DNA of 64,000 nucleotides, from positions 25,532 through 89,531 of the forward strand of contig CAVWFR010000018.1 of the NCBI GenBank assembly GCA_963754305.1. The letters are read 5' to 3'. Within the stretch, counting starts at the first letter, position 1. Each line of letters opens with the position of its first letter. The position numbers were made by a program, and so were the translations under genes. This document shows, piece after piece, positions 49,282-58,643 of the stretch. Below the pieces are notes generated by a model, which made no database searches, was not told the DNA's origin, and saw nothing but the letters and a program-made list of their open reading frames with translations. Source of the stretch: DATEDA01 sp963754305. Its GTDB lineage: Bacteria > Pseudomonadota > Gammaproteobacteria > Burkholderiales > SG8-39.

Positions 49282-50085
49282 ATGAAGGCCCATATCGAAG
49301 GCGTCGGCCTGCTCGCGCCCGGGCTCGCCGGATGGCGCGCGGCGCGTCCGGTCCTCGCCGGCGACGCGCGCTACGAGTACGCAGCGATGCTGCGCCCCGC
49401 GGCCGAGATCCTGCCGCCGGCGGAGCGGCGGCGCTGCGGCGACGTGGTCAAGCTCGCGCTTCACGTCGGCGCCGAGGCGCTCGCCGAGAGCGGCGCGCGG
49501 GCGCCGGACGTGGCGACCGTCTTCACCTGTTCCTCGGGCAACGGCGAGGTGCTGCACCAGATCTGCGAAACGCTCGCGGGCGCCGCGCGCGACGTGTCGC
49601 CGACGCGGTTCCACAACTCCGTGCACAACGCGCCGGCGGGCTACTGGAGCATCGCCACCGGCTCGCGTACCGCCTCGACCAGTCTCTGCGCGCACGACGG
49701 CAGCTTCGCGGCGGGTCTTCTCGAGGGCGTGGTCCAGGCGATGTCCGCGGCGCGCCCGGTGCTGCTCGTCGCCTATGACATCCCACCGCCGCCGCCGCTC
49801 GCGGCGGTCGTGCCGGTCACAGCACCATGCGGCGTCGCGCTGCTGCTCGCGCCCGCGCGCGGGGCGGCCACACTGGCGACGCTCGAACTGGCGCTGGCCG
49901 AGGCGGGAGACGAGACGACCCTCGGCGACGCCGCGCTCGAGCGGCTGCGGCAGGCGAACCCCGCGGCGCGCGGTCTGACGATCCTCGCGGCGCTCGCGGC
50001 CGCGAGCGCGAGTCCGGTGACGCTCGACTACCTGCCTGGGCGGCGGCTCGTCGCCAGCGTGCACGCCACCGCATCGGGCGGATGA
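49282..50085 (+). CDS. Chain-length-factor-like ketosynthase homologue
   Basis: About 267 aa, the short beta-ketoacyl-synthase N-terminal-type protein of aryl-polyene clusters (ApeC-like). It keeps SSGNGEVLHQICETLA and FHNSVHNAPAGYW but has no catalytic Cys in the nucleophile elbow (STSLCAHDGSF is a different context) and lacks the C-terminal half of a ketosynthase, so it should act as partner of the upstream FabF-like enzyme. The start is uncertain: ATG 49282 (MKAHIEGVGLLAPG) matches family starts, while GTG 49231 and ATGs 49246 and 49270 are in frame. Confidence 0.83.
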   Translation: MKAHIEGVGLLAPGLAGWRAARPVLAGDARYEYAAMLRPAAEILPPAERRRCGDVVKLALHVGAEALAESGARAPDVATVFTCSSGNGEVLHQICETLAGAARDVSPTRFHNSVHNAPAGYWSIATGSRTASTSLCAHDGSFAAGLLEGVVQAMSAARPVLLVAYDIPPPPPLAAVVPVTAPCGVALLLAPARGAATLATLELALAEAGDETTLGDAALERLRQANPAARGLTILAALAAASASPVTLDYLPGRRLVASVHATASGG

Positions 50086-50801
50086 AGCGCGCGCTCGTCA
50101 CCGGGGCTAGCGGCGCGATCGGCCCCGCGATCTGCCGCCAGCTCGCCGCCGACGGCCTGCACGTCATCGTGCATGCGAACACCCGCGGCGAGGCGGCGGA
50201 CCGGCTCGCGCACGAGCTCGCTGCCGCGGAGGGCGCGGCCGAGAGCGTGGCCTTCGACGTCACCGATCCCGATGCGGCGGGGGCGGCGATCGAGCGGCTC
50301 GTCGCTGCCGGGCCGATCCAGGTGCTCGTCAACAACGCCGGCACTCACAGCGACGCGCCGCTGCCCGGCATGAGCCGCGCCCAATGGAGCGGCGTCATCG
50401 CGGTCAGCCTGGACGGGTTTTTCAACGTCACGCAGCCCCTGCTCCTGCCGATGCTCGCAACGCGCTGGGGGCGGATCGTGAACGTGTCGTCGGTCGCGGC
50501 GGTGATCGGGAACCGCGGCCAGGTCAACTACGCGGCGGCGAAGGCCGGCCTGCACGGCGCGACGAAATCGCTCGCGCTCGAGGTCGCCTCGCGCGGCGTG
50601 ACGGTGAACGTCGTCGCGCCGGGGGTGATCGAGTCGCCCGCGACCGCCGGCGTCTTCCCGCCGGAGCGCATCAAGGCGCTGGTGCCGATGCAGCGCGCCG
50701 GGACGCCGGATGACGTGGCCGCGCTCATCGGCTTCCTCGTGTCCGAGCGTGCAGGCTATATCACCGGGCAGATCGTCACCGTCGCGGGGGGGCTCGGGTG
50801 A
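50082..50801 (+). CDS. 3-oxoacyl-ACP reductase, FabG-like
   Basis: 239-aa short-chain dehydrogenase that reduces the beta-keto group after each condensation. It has the NADPH-binding TGASGAIG motif (about residue 7), NNAG (about 86), and the catalytic Ser/Tyr/Lys in VSSVAAV and NYAAAKAG. The ATG at 50082 overlaps the previous stop (ATGA) and the stop overlaps the next GTG (GTGA), so the condensation genes are a tightly coupled operon. Confidence 0.93.
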   Translation: MKRALVTGASGAIGPAICRQLAADGLHVIVHANTRGEAADRLAHELAAAEGAAESVAFDVTDPDAAGAAIERLVAAGPIQVLVNNAGTHSDAPLPGMSRAQWSGVIAVSLDGFFNVTQPLLLPMLATRWGRIVNVSSVAAVIGNRGQVNYAAAKAGLHGATKSLALEVASRGVTVNVVAPGVIESPATAGVFPPERIKALVPMQRAGTPDDVAALIGFLVSERAGYITGQIVTVAGGLG

Positions 50802-51571
50802 CCGCCGTCGAGTCGCGATACGTCGCGGTGATCCCGGCCCGCAACGAAGCGGCGACGATCGCGCGCGTCGCCGCCGGCGCGCTCGCCGGCGTCGCGACGG
50901 TGATCGTGGTGGACGACGGGTCGACCGACGGCACGCACGGCGAGCTCGAGGGTCTCCCGGTTACCCTGCTGCGCAACGAGCACAACCTGGGCAAGGGGGC
51001 GAGCCTATGGCGCGGCATGCAGCACGCGCTCGCGCTCGGCGCGGAAGGCGTCGTGACGCTGGACGGCGACGGCCAGCATGCGCCCGAGGACATTTCCCGC
51101 CTGCTGCGCGCCGCGCGCGCGCATCCGCAGGACATCGTGATCGGCGCGCGGCTCCGCGCGCGCGAGGATGCGCCGCGCGCACGGCAACTCGCCAATTGCT
51201 TCGCCGACTTCTGGATCGGCTGGGCGGCCGGGCAGCCGCTCGACGACAGCCAGTCCGGCTTCCGCGTGTACCCCGCGTCGCTGCTGCGGCGGCTCGCGGT
51301 CAAGCACGGTCCGAATCGCGGCTTCGTGTTCGAGAGCGAGGCGCTGATTGCCGGGGCGCGGCTCGGTGCGCGATGCCGGAGCGTGCCGATCGCCGCGGTC
51401 TATCCGGCGCACGCTCGGCGGAGCCATTTCCGTCCGGTGCTCGACATCTGGCGGATCACGCGCATGGTCGCCTGGCAGCTCCTGCGCCGCGGGATGTACC
51501 CGGTGGGACTGTGGCGGAGCCTCGCCCGGCGCGAGCGCGAGGCCTCGCGTACGGTGGACGAGGCGGGCTAG
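50798..51571 (+). CDS. Family 2 glycosyltransferase
   Basis: 257 aa, a dolichyl-phosphate-mannose-synthase-like GT2: VVDDGSTDGT (about 45), NLGKGASLWRG, TLDGDGQHAPED (about 87; metal site) and DSQSGFRVYP. There is no membrane helix except possibly at the C-terminus. In aryl-polyene clusters a GT2 of this kind is common and may glycosylate the lipid-linked polyene. GTG 50798 overlaps the FabG stop. Confidence 0.88.
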   Translation: MTAVESRYVAVIPARNEAATIARVAAGALAGVATVIVVDDGSTDGTHGELEGLPVTLLRNEHNLGKGASLWRGMQHALALGAEGVVTLDGDGQHAPEDISRLLRAARAHPQDIVIGARLRAREDAPRARQLANCFADFWIGWAAGQPLDDSQSGFRVYPASLLRRLAVKHGPNRGFVFESEALIAGARLGARCRSVPIAAVYPAHARRSHFRPVLDIWRITRMVAWQLLRRGMYPVGLWRSLARREREASRTVDEAG

Positions 51572-51603
51572 CCCGTTCGGGACGGGCGGCGCGAGCCGCC
51601 TTG

Positions 51604-52449
51604 CTAGTCCGGCGTCTCGACCTTCGTTCCCGACTCGGCGAACACCCAAGCGAACGCGATTCCGGCCGCGACCGCGTAGTTCTGCTTGACGAGGGGGCTC
51701 GAATCGAACACCGCGCCGCTCAGCGCGTCGTAGCGGACGTAGGCGCCGACCCAGAACTTCTGGATGCGCCGGCTGAGCCCGGCGATGAACGTCGCCCCCG
51801 AATAGCCGCCGCGCGCCTCGTACGCGGGACGCTCGGGCGTGGCGAACTGCGGGGCCACGCCGTAGAAATACTGGTGGAACGTCTGCGTCGCGTACAGCGG
51901 CCCCGCGCTGAAACCCATGTTCCAGCGGCCGCCGAGGAACTCGGGCCGGACGTCGAGATTGAGGTGCGGGTACGCGACCCAGCCGATGTTGTGCCAGTGC
52001 GCGAAGTCGGTGGCGATCGCGGTGCGCACCGGCAGCCGGAGCTGCAGGCGGTAGTTGTAGTCGACCCGGCGGTCCCGCGCCAGCGTGAAGACGAGCACCG
52101 GCCCCACTTCGAGCGTCGCGTCGAGATCGGGCATCCCGGTGCGGGCGGTGTTGTCGCTGCTGTCGACCGGCGGCGTGCCGAACAGGCTGACGTCCAGCTC
52201 GACCCGGTCGGACTGGAAGAAGATGCCGCGGATGCCTTCGCGGTCGACCCTGAGGTGCTCGCCGCGATAGACGAAATAGGGGAGCGGAAACACGTAGCCC
52301 TGGTTCTGGTTGGCGCCGCGGTAGTCGGGCAGGTAAAGACCGGTGGCGCCGACGCCCGCCTCCCAGAGTGGGCGCTGCTCGGCCGGGGCGGGGCCGGCGA
52401 GGCAGACGAGGAGCACGAGCAGGAAGCGCGCCGCGCCCCGACTGGGCAT
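51604..52449 (-). CDS. MipA/OmpV-family outer-membrane protein
   Basis: 281 aa, beta-barrel. Signal peptide (SRGAARFLLVLLVCLAGPAPA) followed by WEAGVGATGLYLPDYRGA, the typical MipA/OmpV opening, and strands ending in an aromatic-rich C-terminus (YAVAAGIAFAWVFAES). It may form a channel or scaffold for envelope enzymes. ATG 52449 lies 7 nt after the halogenase stop on the same strand, so the two are an operon; a role in placing the pigment at the outer membrane is inference. Confidence 0.85.
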   Translation of the reverse strand: MPSRGAARFLLVLLVCLAGPAPAEQRPLWEAGVGATGLYLPDYRGANQNQGYVFPLPYFVYRGEHLRVDREGIRGIFFQSDRVELDVSLFGTPPVDSSDNTARTGMPDLDATLEVGPVLVFTLARDRRVDYNYRLQLRLPVRTAIATDFAHWHNIGWVAYPHLNLDVRPEFLGGRWNMGFSAGPLYATQTFHQYFYGVAPQFATPERPAYEARGGYSGATFIAGLSRRIQKFWVGAYVRYDALSGAVFDSSPLVKQNYAVAAGIAFAWVFAESGTKVETPD

Positions 52450-52456
52450 CGGCGCG

Positions 52457-53803
52457 CTAGACCGCTTCAGCGGGCCGGATGGCCCGGCGCCGCCGGAAAT
52501 AGGCCCGCACGCTCGTCGGCAGCGCCGCGAGGCTGAAGGCATAGTAGAGCGCGCGGAAAAGCAGGATACGCGGCATGACCGGGCCGTTGCGGAACACGTC
52601 TCCGGCCAGGAACGACACGACCGCCTGCTGCACGCCGAGGACGTTCTGCGGGCCCATCAGCAGGTTGCGCATCGTGGGCGACGTCATGCGGTAGATCATC
52701 CACGAGAACATCCGCAGGCCGCGCCGCACTTCGCGATCGAACTCGCGGGCGAGCCGCGGCGCCGTGCGCGGATCCCGGAGCGCGCCGTCGACGACTTCGG
52801 CGCCGCGGAACGCGCTGTTCATCGCGAGGTATACCCCGCTCGAGAACACCGGGTCGACGAAGCCGTAGGCGTCGCCGACCAGGATGTAGCGGTCGCCGGC
52901 CATGCGCTCGGCCGCGTACGAGTAGTTGCCGGTCGCGGTCGCCGGGCCGGTGAGCTTCGCATCGCGGAGGCGCGCGGAGAGCTCGGGCGAGAGCGCGAGC
53001 GTCTCCAGGAAGAAGCTGGTCGGATCGGTCTCGCGCGACTTGAGGTAGTACGGCCAGCACACGGCGCCGACGCTCGTGGTGCCGTCGCGCAGCGGGATGA
53101 ACCACATCCAGCCGTGCGGAAACCAGAACACGCTGATGTTGCCTTCCTCGCGGCCGGGCAGCCGCTCGGCGCCGGTGAAATGGCCGAAGAGCGCGGCGCT
53201 GGCGTGCTTGGGGTTGCGCCGCTTGATGCCGAGCTTGCCGGCGAGGAACGTCTCGCGGCCCGATGCATCGACGAGGAACCGGGTGCGCCAGTGCTGCGCC
53301 GCGCCGTCCTCCGCGGCGGCGGTGACGGCCACCTCGTTCGCACCGAAGTCGACGCCTGTGACGCGCGTGCCTTCGCGCACTTCCGCCCCGCGCGCCGCGC
53401 AGTGCCGAAGGAGCAGGTGGTCGAACTCGGACCGGCGCACCTGGTAGGCGTAGGGCCACGAGCCGTCCAGCTGTTCGGAAAAATCGAACGTGATCGTCTT
53501 CGCGTGCTCGGCGGAGCAGAACTGCGCGCCGTGCTTGATCATCGCGATCGCCGCGACCTCGTCGCGGACGCCGAGCCGCTCGAAGAGCGGCATGTTGAGC
53601 GGCAGCAGCGACTCGCCGATGTGGAAGCGGGGGTGGCGGTCGCGCTCGAGCACCGCGACGTCGCGCCCGCGCTCGGCCAGGAGCGCGGCGATCGTCGAAC
53701 CGGCGGGACCGCCGCCGATCACCAGCACGTCGCAGCTGCGGCCGGCTGCAGCGGGCGAGGGGGACGATGCGTTGGATGATGCGCTGGACAAGGCGTTGAA
53801 CAA
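52457..53803 (-). CDS. Flavin-dependent halogenase-like oxidoreductase
   Basis: 448 aa. The FAD-binding GGGPAGSTIAALLAERG is at residues 30-46, RFHIGESLLP at 59-68, the halogenase signature W-x-W-x-I-P as WMWFIP (232-237) and the second signature F-x-x-P-x-x-S-x-G as FVDPVFSSG (315-323). These motifs separate flavin halogenases from ordinary monooxygenases. In this context it could halogenate the aryl head group, as in brominated xanthomonadins; activity and halide are not provable from sequence. A Ser/Ala-rich 20-residue N-terminal extension precedes the FAD domain. Confidence 0.85.
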   Translation of the reverse strand: MFNALSSASSNASSPSPAAAGRSCDVLVIGGGPAGSTIAALLAERGRDVAVLERDRHPRFHIGESLLPLNMPLFERLGVRDEVAAIAMIKHGAQFCSAEHAKTITFDFSEQLDGSWPYAYQVRRSEFDHLLLRHCAARGAEVREGTRVTGVDFGANEVAVTAAAEDGAAQHWRTRFLVDASGRETFLAGKLGIKRRNPKHASAALFGHFTGAERLPGREEGNISVFWFPHGWMWFIPLRDGTTSVGAVCWPYYLKSRETDPTSFFLETLALSPELSARLRDAKLTGPATATGNYSYAAERMAGDRYILVGDAYGFVDPVFSSGVYLAMNSAFRGAEVVDGALRDPRTAPRLAREFDREVRRGLRMFSWMIYRMTSPTMRNLLMGPQNVLGVQQAVVSFLAGDVFRNGPVMPRILLFRALYYAFSLAALPTSVRAYFRRRRAIRPAEAV

Positions 53804-53922
53804 TCGATTTACAAGCGGGGGCTGACCTCGATGCTGCGCCCGAGCGCCACGCTCCCGGGGAAATCTACCACGACTCGCGTGGAATCGGCGCCGCGCCTCT
53901 GCAATAATCGGTTCGCACCGCC

Positions 53923-54783
53923 ATGCCGATCGAGTCCCCGCCGCTTCACAACGCCTTCAGCGCGCCGCCCGCGCGCCGGTGGCGACCGGCCGCGACGATC
54001 AAAGCGAGCGCCGCGGTCCACGCGGGCGGCGTTGCAGCCCTGGCCGCGATCCCCGAGATGTGGCCGGCGGTCGCGGCTGCGCTCGCCGCCAATCATGCGC
54101 TCCTCTTCGGCGCGAGCCTCGCGCCGCGGAGCCGCCTGCTCGGGCCGAACCTGGTGCGGCTCCCGACGGCGGCGATGCGCCGCGCCGAGATCGCGATCAC
54201 CTTCGACGACGGGCCCGACCCGGACAGCACGCCGCGCGTGCTCGATCTCCTCGACCGCGCGGGTGCCAAGGCGAGCTTCTTCTGCGTCGGCAACCGTGCC
54301 CGCGCGTTTCCGGAGATCTTGCGCGAGATCGTCCGCCGCGGGCACGCGGTCGAGAACCACAGCGACGGCCATTCGACGGCGTTCGGCTGGTACGGACCCG
54401 GGCGGCTCGCGCGCGACATCGCCGCGGCGCAGGCGACGCTCGCCGCGCTCGCCGGCCGCGTCCCCGCTTTTTTCCGCGCCCCGTTCGGCGTGCGGAGCCC
54501 GTTGCTCGAGCCGGTGCTGGCGCGGCTCGGGCTCGCGTACGTGTCGTGGACGCGCCGCGGCTACGACACCGTGGACCGCGATCCCGCGCGCGTGCTGCGC
54601 CGGCTCGCCGACGGGCTCTGCGCGGGCGACGTGCTGCTGCTCCACGACGCGGTCGCGGGCCTGCAGGCGCGCGCCGCGACCTCGGCGCTGGCGGTGTTGC
54701 CGGGCCTGCTCGACCTCGCCGCCAGCCGCGGCCTCGCTCCGGTCACGCTCGCTGCCGCCTGCGGTGACGGATCCGTCCGTTGA
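53923..54783 (+). CDS. Polysaccharide deacetylase (NodB domain)
   Basis: 286 aa: an N-terminal region with hydrophobic stretches, then a NodB domain with the TFDDGPDPD metal/catalytic motif (about residue 90), the ENHSDGHS histidine motif (about 143), RAPFGVRSP and a late LLLHDA. It is a metal-dependent carbohydrate or amide deacetylase. NodB-type genes sit in many xanthomonadin/aryl-polyene clusters next to a methyltransferase, as here. ATG 53923 is divergent from the halogenase gene. Confidence 0.88.
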   Translation: MPIESPPLHNAFSAPPARRWRPAATIKASAAVHAGGVAALAAIPEMWPAVAAALAANHALLFGASLAPRSRLLGPNLVRLPTAAMRRAEIAITFDDGPDPDSTPRVLDLLDRAGAKASFFCVGNRARAFPEILREIVRRGHAVENHSDGHSTAFGWYGPGRLARDIAAAQATLAALAGRVPAFFRAPFGVRSPLLEPVLARLGLAYVSWTRRGYDTVDRDPARVLRRLADGLCAGDVLLLHDAVAGLQARAATSALAVLPGLLDLAASRGLAPVTLAAACGDGSVR

Positions 54784-55477
54784 GCGCCTGATCGACGCCG
54801 CCGCACGCCGGTATGCACCGGCCGGGCGGTTCGCGTTGCACTTCGCCCGCAGCAAGCTCCGTGTCGACCCGGTGTTCGGCGAGCTGTTGCGGCGCGGGTT
54901 GTTGCCCGACGGCGCGCGCCTCCTCGACCTCGGATGCGGGCAGGCACTGCTCCCGGCGCTGCTCCTCGCCGCGCGCGATGAGCACCGCGGCGGCCGGTGG
55001 CCCGCCGGGTGGCCGCCGCCCCCGGCGCGACTGGCGCTCGCCGGCATCGAAGCCCGGGCCCGGGACGTGCGGCGGGCAAGAGTCGCGCTCGGCGACGAGG
55101 CGGGGATCGAGCAGGGCGACTTGCGCGCGGCGCCGCTACCGTCGAGCGACGTCGTCGTCCTCCTCGACGTGCTGCACTACCTGGAGCCGTGCGCACAGGA
55201 CGCGCTCCTCGAGCGCATCGCCGGCGCGCTCGCGCCAGGGGGGCTGCTGCTCGCGAGAGTCGGCGACATCGGGTCGGAGTTCGCGGCGGCGGTGAGCGGG
55301 TTCGTCGACCACCTCGCTACCCTGGCGCGCGGGGAGGGCATTCACCGTCACCACCGGCGCGCGCTTGCCGACTGGATCGCGGCCATCGAGCGACAAGGTT
55401 TCACGGTGAGGCCCGAGCCGATGAGCCGCGGGACGCCGTTTGCGAACGTCCTGCTGGTGGCACGAAAGGTGGGCTAG
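54764..55477 (+). CDS. SAM-dependent methyltransferase
   Basis: 237 aa with LLDLGCGQALLP (motif I, about residue 49), GIEARARDV, VVLLDVLHYLEP (motif IV) and APGGLLLARVGD. GTG 54764 overlaps the deacetylase gene by 20 nt, a coupled arrangement; a longer reading of the frame upstream runs antiphase through the deacetylase and is not coding. It forms the last pair of the pigment region. Substrate unknown. Confidence 0.83.
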   Translation: MTDPSVERLIDAAARRYAPAGRFALHFARSKLRVDPVFGELLRRGLLPDGARLLDLGCGQALLPALLLAARDEHRGGRWPAGWPPPPARLALAGIEARARDVRRARVALGDEAGIEQGDLRAAPLPSSDVVVLLDVLHYLEPCAQDALLERIAGALAPGGLLLARVGDIGSEFAAAVSGFVDHLATLARGEGIHRHHRRALADWIAAIERQGFTVRPEPMSRGTPFANVLLVARKVG

Positions 55478-55523
55478 CGACCGCCGGGCGGCGGAGCGGC
55501 TGCTAGCGCGACCGCACCAGCGC

Positions 55524-56705
55524 TCATGCTCGCGCGGGCTCGAGCGCGCGCGCGAGGCGGGCGACGCCGTCGGCGAGCCGTGCCTCGCTCGCCGCGAAGC
55601 ACCAGCGGACGAAGCCCTCGCCCTCCGGCCCGAACGCCGCGCCCGGGGCGAGCCCAAGTCGCGCCTCGACGACGAGCCGCTTGCAGAAGGCGAAGCTGTC
55701 CGCGATGCCGTCGACGCGGAAGAAGGCGTACATCGCACCCGGCGGCGAGTGCACTTCGACTCCCGGCAGCGCGGAGAGCCGCGGCACCAGGAAGTCGCGG
55801 GCCGCGCGCAGCCGAGCGCGGAAGCGGACGACCACCGCCTCGCCGTGCGTGACGGCCGCGAGCCCCGCACGCTGCACGAAGCCTTGCGCGCAGCAGGTGT
55901 TGTACTCGATCAGCTTGCCGAGCGCCGGCACCAGCGCGGGCGGCGCAACCAGCCAGCCGAGCCGCCAGCCGGTCATCAGCCAGTTCTTGGAGAACGTGTT
56001 GGTGCCGATGAGCCGATCTTCCGGCTCGGAAAGATCCAGGAACGACGGCGCACTGGGTTCTTCCGCAGTGCCGAAGAAGAGGCGCTCGTAGGCATCGTCG
56101 GCGACGATCCAGATGCCGTGCCGGCGGCAGTGCTCGAGGAGCGCGCGTTGGGCGGTGCGGTCGATGGTCCAGCCGGTCGGATTGTTCGGCGAGTTGATAT
56201 AGAGCGCGCGCGTGCCGGGCGCGAGCCGCGCGAGTAGCCGATCGACGTCGAGCGTCCAGCCCCGCACACCGAAGTCGAGCGGCACGCAGTCGACCGTCGC
56301 GCCGAGGATCTTCGGGATCTCGACCAGGTTCGGCCACAGCGGCGTGACCGCGACGACCCGATCGCCCGGACCCACGATCGCCTGCGTCGCCAGCATGAGC
56401 GCCGACATCCCGGAGTTCGTCACCGCGACCCGGTCCGCGCCGACGGATCCGTGCAGCCTGGAGAGATAGGCGGCGATCGCCTCGCGGAGCGATGGGAGGC
56501 CAAGGTTCTGGGTGTAGAACGTGTCGCCGGCGTCGATCGCGGCGATGGCCGCGGCGCGGATGAACTCGGGCGTCACCTCGTCGGGCTCGCCGAACCAGAA
56601 CGCGAGGATGTCCGGATCGCCCATGGCGATGTTCGCGACCTCGCGGATCTTCGAGGCGCGGAGCGCCTCGACCGCGGGGCGGGCGAGCGGGCGGGCGACG
56701 GTCAT
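55524..56705 (-). CDS. Class I PLP-dependent aminotransferase
   Basis: 393 aa, fold type I. It shows GDPDILAFWFGEPDE, FYTQNLGLPSLREAIAAYL, NSPNNPTGW (about 180), DDAYERL and the PLP lysine in NTFSKNWLMTGWRLGW (about 244). The pattern fits an aspartate/aromatic-type or N-succinyl aminotransferase; substrate not determined. ATG 56705 (MTVARPLARPA) is preferred to the upstream frame. Divergent from the allophanate-hydrolase-like gene by ~110 nt. Confidence 0.9.
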   Translation of the reverse strand: MTVARPLARPAVEALRASKIREVANIAMGDPDILAFWFGEPDEVTPEFIRAAAIAAIDAGDTFYTQNLGLPSLREAIAAYLSRLHGSVGADRVAVTNSGMSALMLATQAIVGPGDRVVAVTPLWPNLVEIPKILGATVDCVPLDFGVRGWTLDVDRLLARLAPGTRALYINSPNNPTGWTIDRTAQRALLEHCRRHGIWIVADDAYERLFFGTAEEPSAPSFLDLSEPEDRLIGTNTFSKNWLMTGWRLGWLVAPPALVPALGKLIEYNTCCAQGFVQRAGLAAVTHGEAVVVRFRARLRAARDFLVPRLSALPGVEVHSPPGAMYAFFRVDGIADSFAFCKRLVVEARLGLAPGAAFGPEGEGFVRWCFAASEARLADGVARLARALEPARA

Positions 56706-56816
56706 CGCGGCAGCAGGGCGAGGCAGCGCAAGGTGCGCGATTCTCGCATGGCCTCCGATCGGTTCGATTTCCCGTGTGGCAAGATCGAGCGGTGACGGCA
56801 ACGGAGTGCGGTGCGT

Positions 56817-58617
56817 ATGCTCGGTGCGAACGACAGCCTGGATCTGGAAACCGTCGCGGGGCGGTTGCGCGGCGGCAGCCTGAGGCCGCGCGACGTGATC
56901 GCCGGAGTCTGCGAGCGGATCGCGGCGCGCGGCGACGACGCGGTCTGGATCGAGCGCGTGCCGCGTGCGGCGCTCGACGAGCGCGCGGCCGAGCTCGAGC
57001 GTCGCGGGCCCGAGCGGGTTGCCGCTCTACGGCGTCCCGTTTGCGGTCAAGGACAACATCGACGCCGCCGGCCTGCCGACCACCGCCGCATGTCCGGATT
57101 TCGCGTATACCCCGGCTGTCTCCGCGCCGGTGGTGCAGCGGCTGCTCGACGCCGGCGCGATCCTCGTCGGCAAGACCAACCTCGATCAGTTCGCGGCCGG
57201 CCTCGTCGGCACCCGCTCGCCCTACGGCGCATGCCGCAACGCTTTCGACCCGCGCTACATCTCCGGCGGATCGAGCTCGGGCTCCGCCGTCGCAGTGGCA
57301 GCGGGACTGGTGAGCTTCGCGCTCGGCAGCGACACGGCGGGCTCGGGTCGCGTGCCGGCGGCTTTCAACAACATCGTCGGGCTGAAGCCGACCCGGGGCG
57401 TGATCAGCACCCGCGGCGCGGTACCCGCGTGCCGCTCCCTGGACTGCGTGTCGATATTCGCGCTCACCGCCGGCGACGCCGACGAGGTGTTCGGGCTGGT
57501 GCGCGGCTACGATCCCGCGGATCCGTTCGCACGGCGCGATCAGCAGCGCCCGCTGACGCGATCGATCGCCGGCTGCCGCATCGGCATCCCGCGCGCGGGC
57601 CAGCTCGAGTTCTTCGGCAACGGCGATGCCGCGCGGTTGTACGCGGCGGCGGTTGCCGGGATGGAAGCGCGCGGCGCGCGCCGGGTCGAAGTCGATCTCG
57701 AGCCGTTCCTGGAGGCGGCGCGGCTGCTCTACGGCGGGCCGTGGCTCGCGGAGCGCTACGCCGGGATCCGCGAGTTCTTCGACCGGCGGGCCGACGCGAT
57801 CTTCCCGGTGACGCGCGAGATCATCGCGGGCGGCACGAAGATCTCCGCCGCCGACGCTTTCGACGCGGCCTACCGGCTGCAGGGGCTCCGCCGCGCGGTG
57901 GAGCCGGTGTGGGGCGCGATCGACGTGCTGCTCCTCCCGACGGCGGGCACGATCTACACCATCGCCGAGGTCGACGCCGATCCGATCCGGCTCAACAGCA
58001 ACCTCGGCTACTACACCAACTTCATGAACCTGCTCGACATGGCGGGGATCGCGATCCCCGCCGGGTTCCAGGCGAACGGGCTACCGTTCGGCATCACCCT
58101 GGCTGCGCCCGCCTTCACCGACGACGCCCTGTGCGCGCTCGCCGCCGAGATTCATCGACCGGGCTCTCGGCTGGGCGCGACTGCGGCGACGCTGCCGCCG
58201 GGTCGGGCGCAGATCGCGCCGCGCACAAGCGCCGGCGTCGTGCAGCTCGCCGTCTGCGGGGCGCACATGTCCGGCTTGCCGCTGAATCATCAGCTGACGG
58301 ATCGCGGGGCGCACCTTCTTCGCACCTGCCGCACGGCGGCGCGCTACCGGCTCTTCGCGCTGAGTGGTTTCTCGCCGCCGCGCCCCGGCATGCTGCGCGC
58401 CGAAACCGGCGGGCATGCGATCGAGGTCGAGGTCTGGGCGCTGCCGGCGGCCGAGGTCGGCGGATTCGTCGACGGCATCCCGCCGCCGCTCGGGATCGGC
58501 ACCGTCGAGCTGGAAGACGGCGCGCGCGTGCGCGGGTTTCTGTGCGAGGCGTATGCGGCGGCAGGCGCGGAGGATGTCTCCCGCCTCGGGAGCTGGCGGG
58601 CTTATGTGACCAAGTGA
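56817..58617 (+). pseudogene. Allophanate hydrolase-like gene with a frameshift
   Basis: A ~600-codon amidase plus C-terminal allophanate-hydrolase domain. The first ~65 codons (MLGANDSLDLETVAGRLRGG to ELERRGP) lie in one frame and the rest, from LPLYGVPFAVKDNIDAAG onward, in the next; the shift is near 57005-57015. The amidase catalytic residues are intact: Lys in VKDNID, Ser in SGGSSSGSA and Ser in TAGSGRVPA; the C-terminal VCGAHMSGLPLNHQL identifies the allophanate hydrolase family (ATP-independent breakdown of allophanate to CO2 and ammonia). Either a recent inactivating indel or a sequencing error; the downstream frame alone is open from 56965. Confidence 0.8.
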
Positions 58618-58643
58618 CCAATCGCGCCCCTCGCGCGCCGGCT

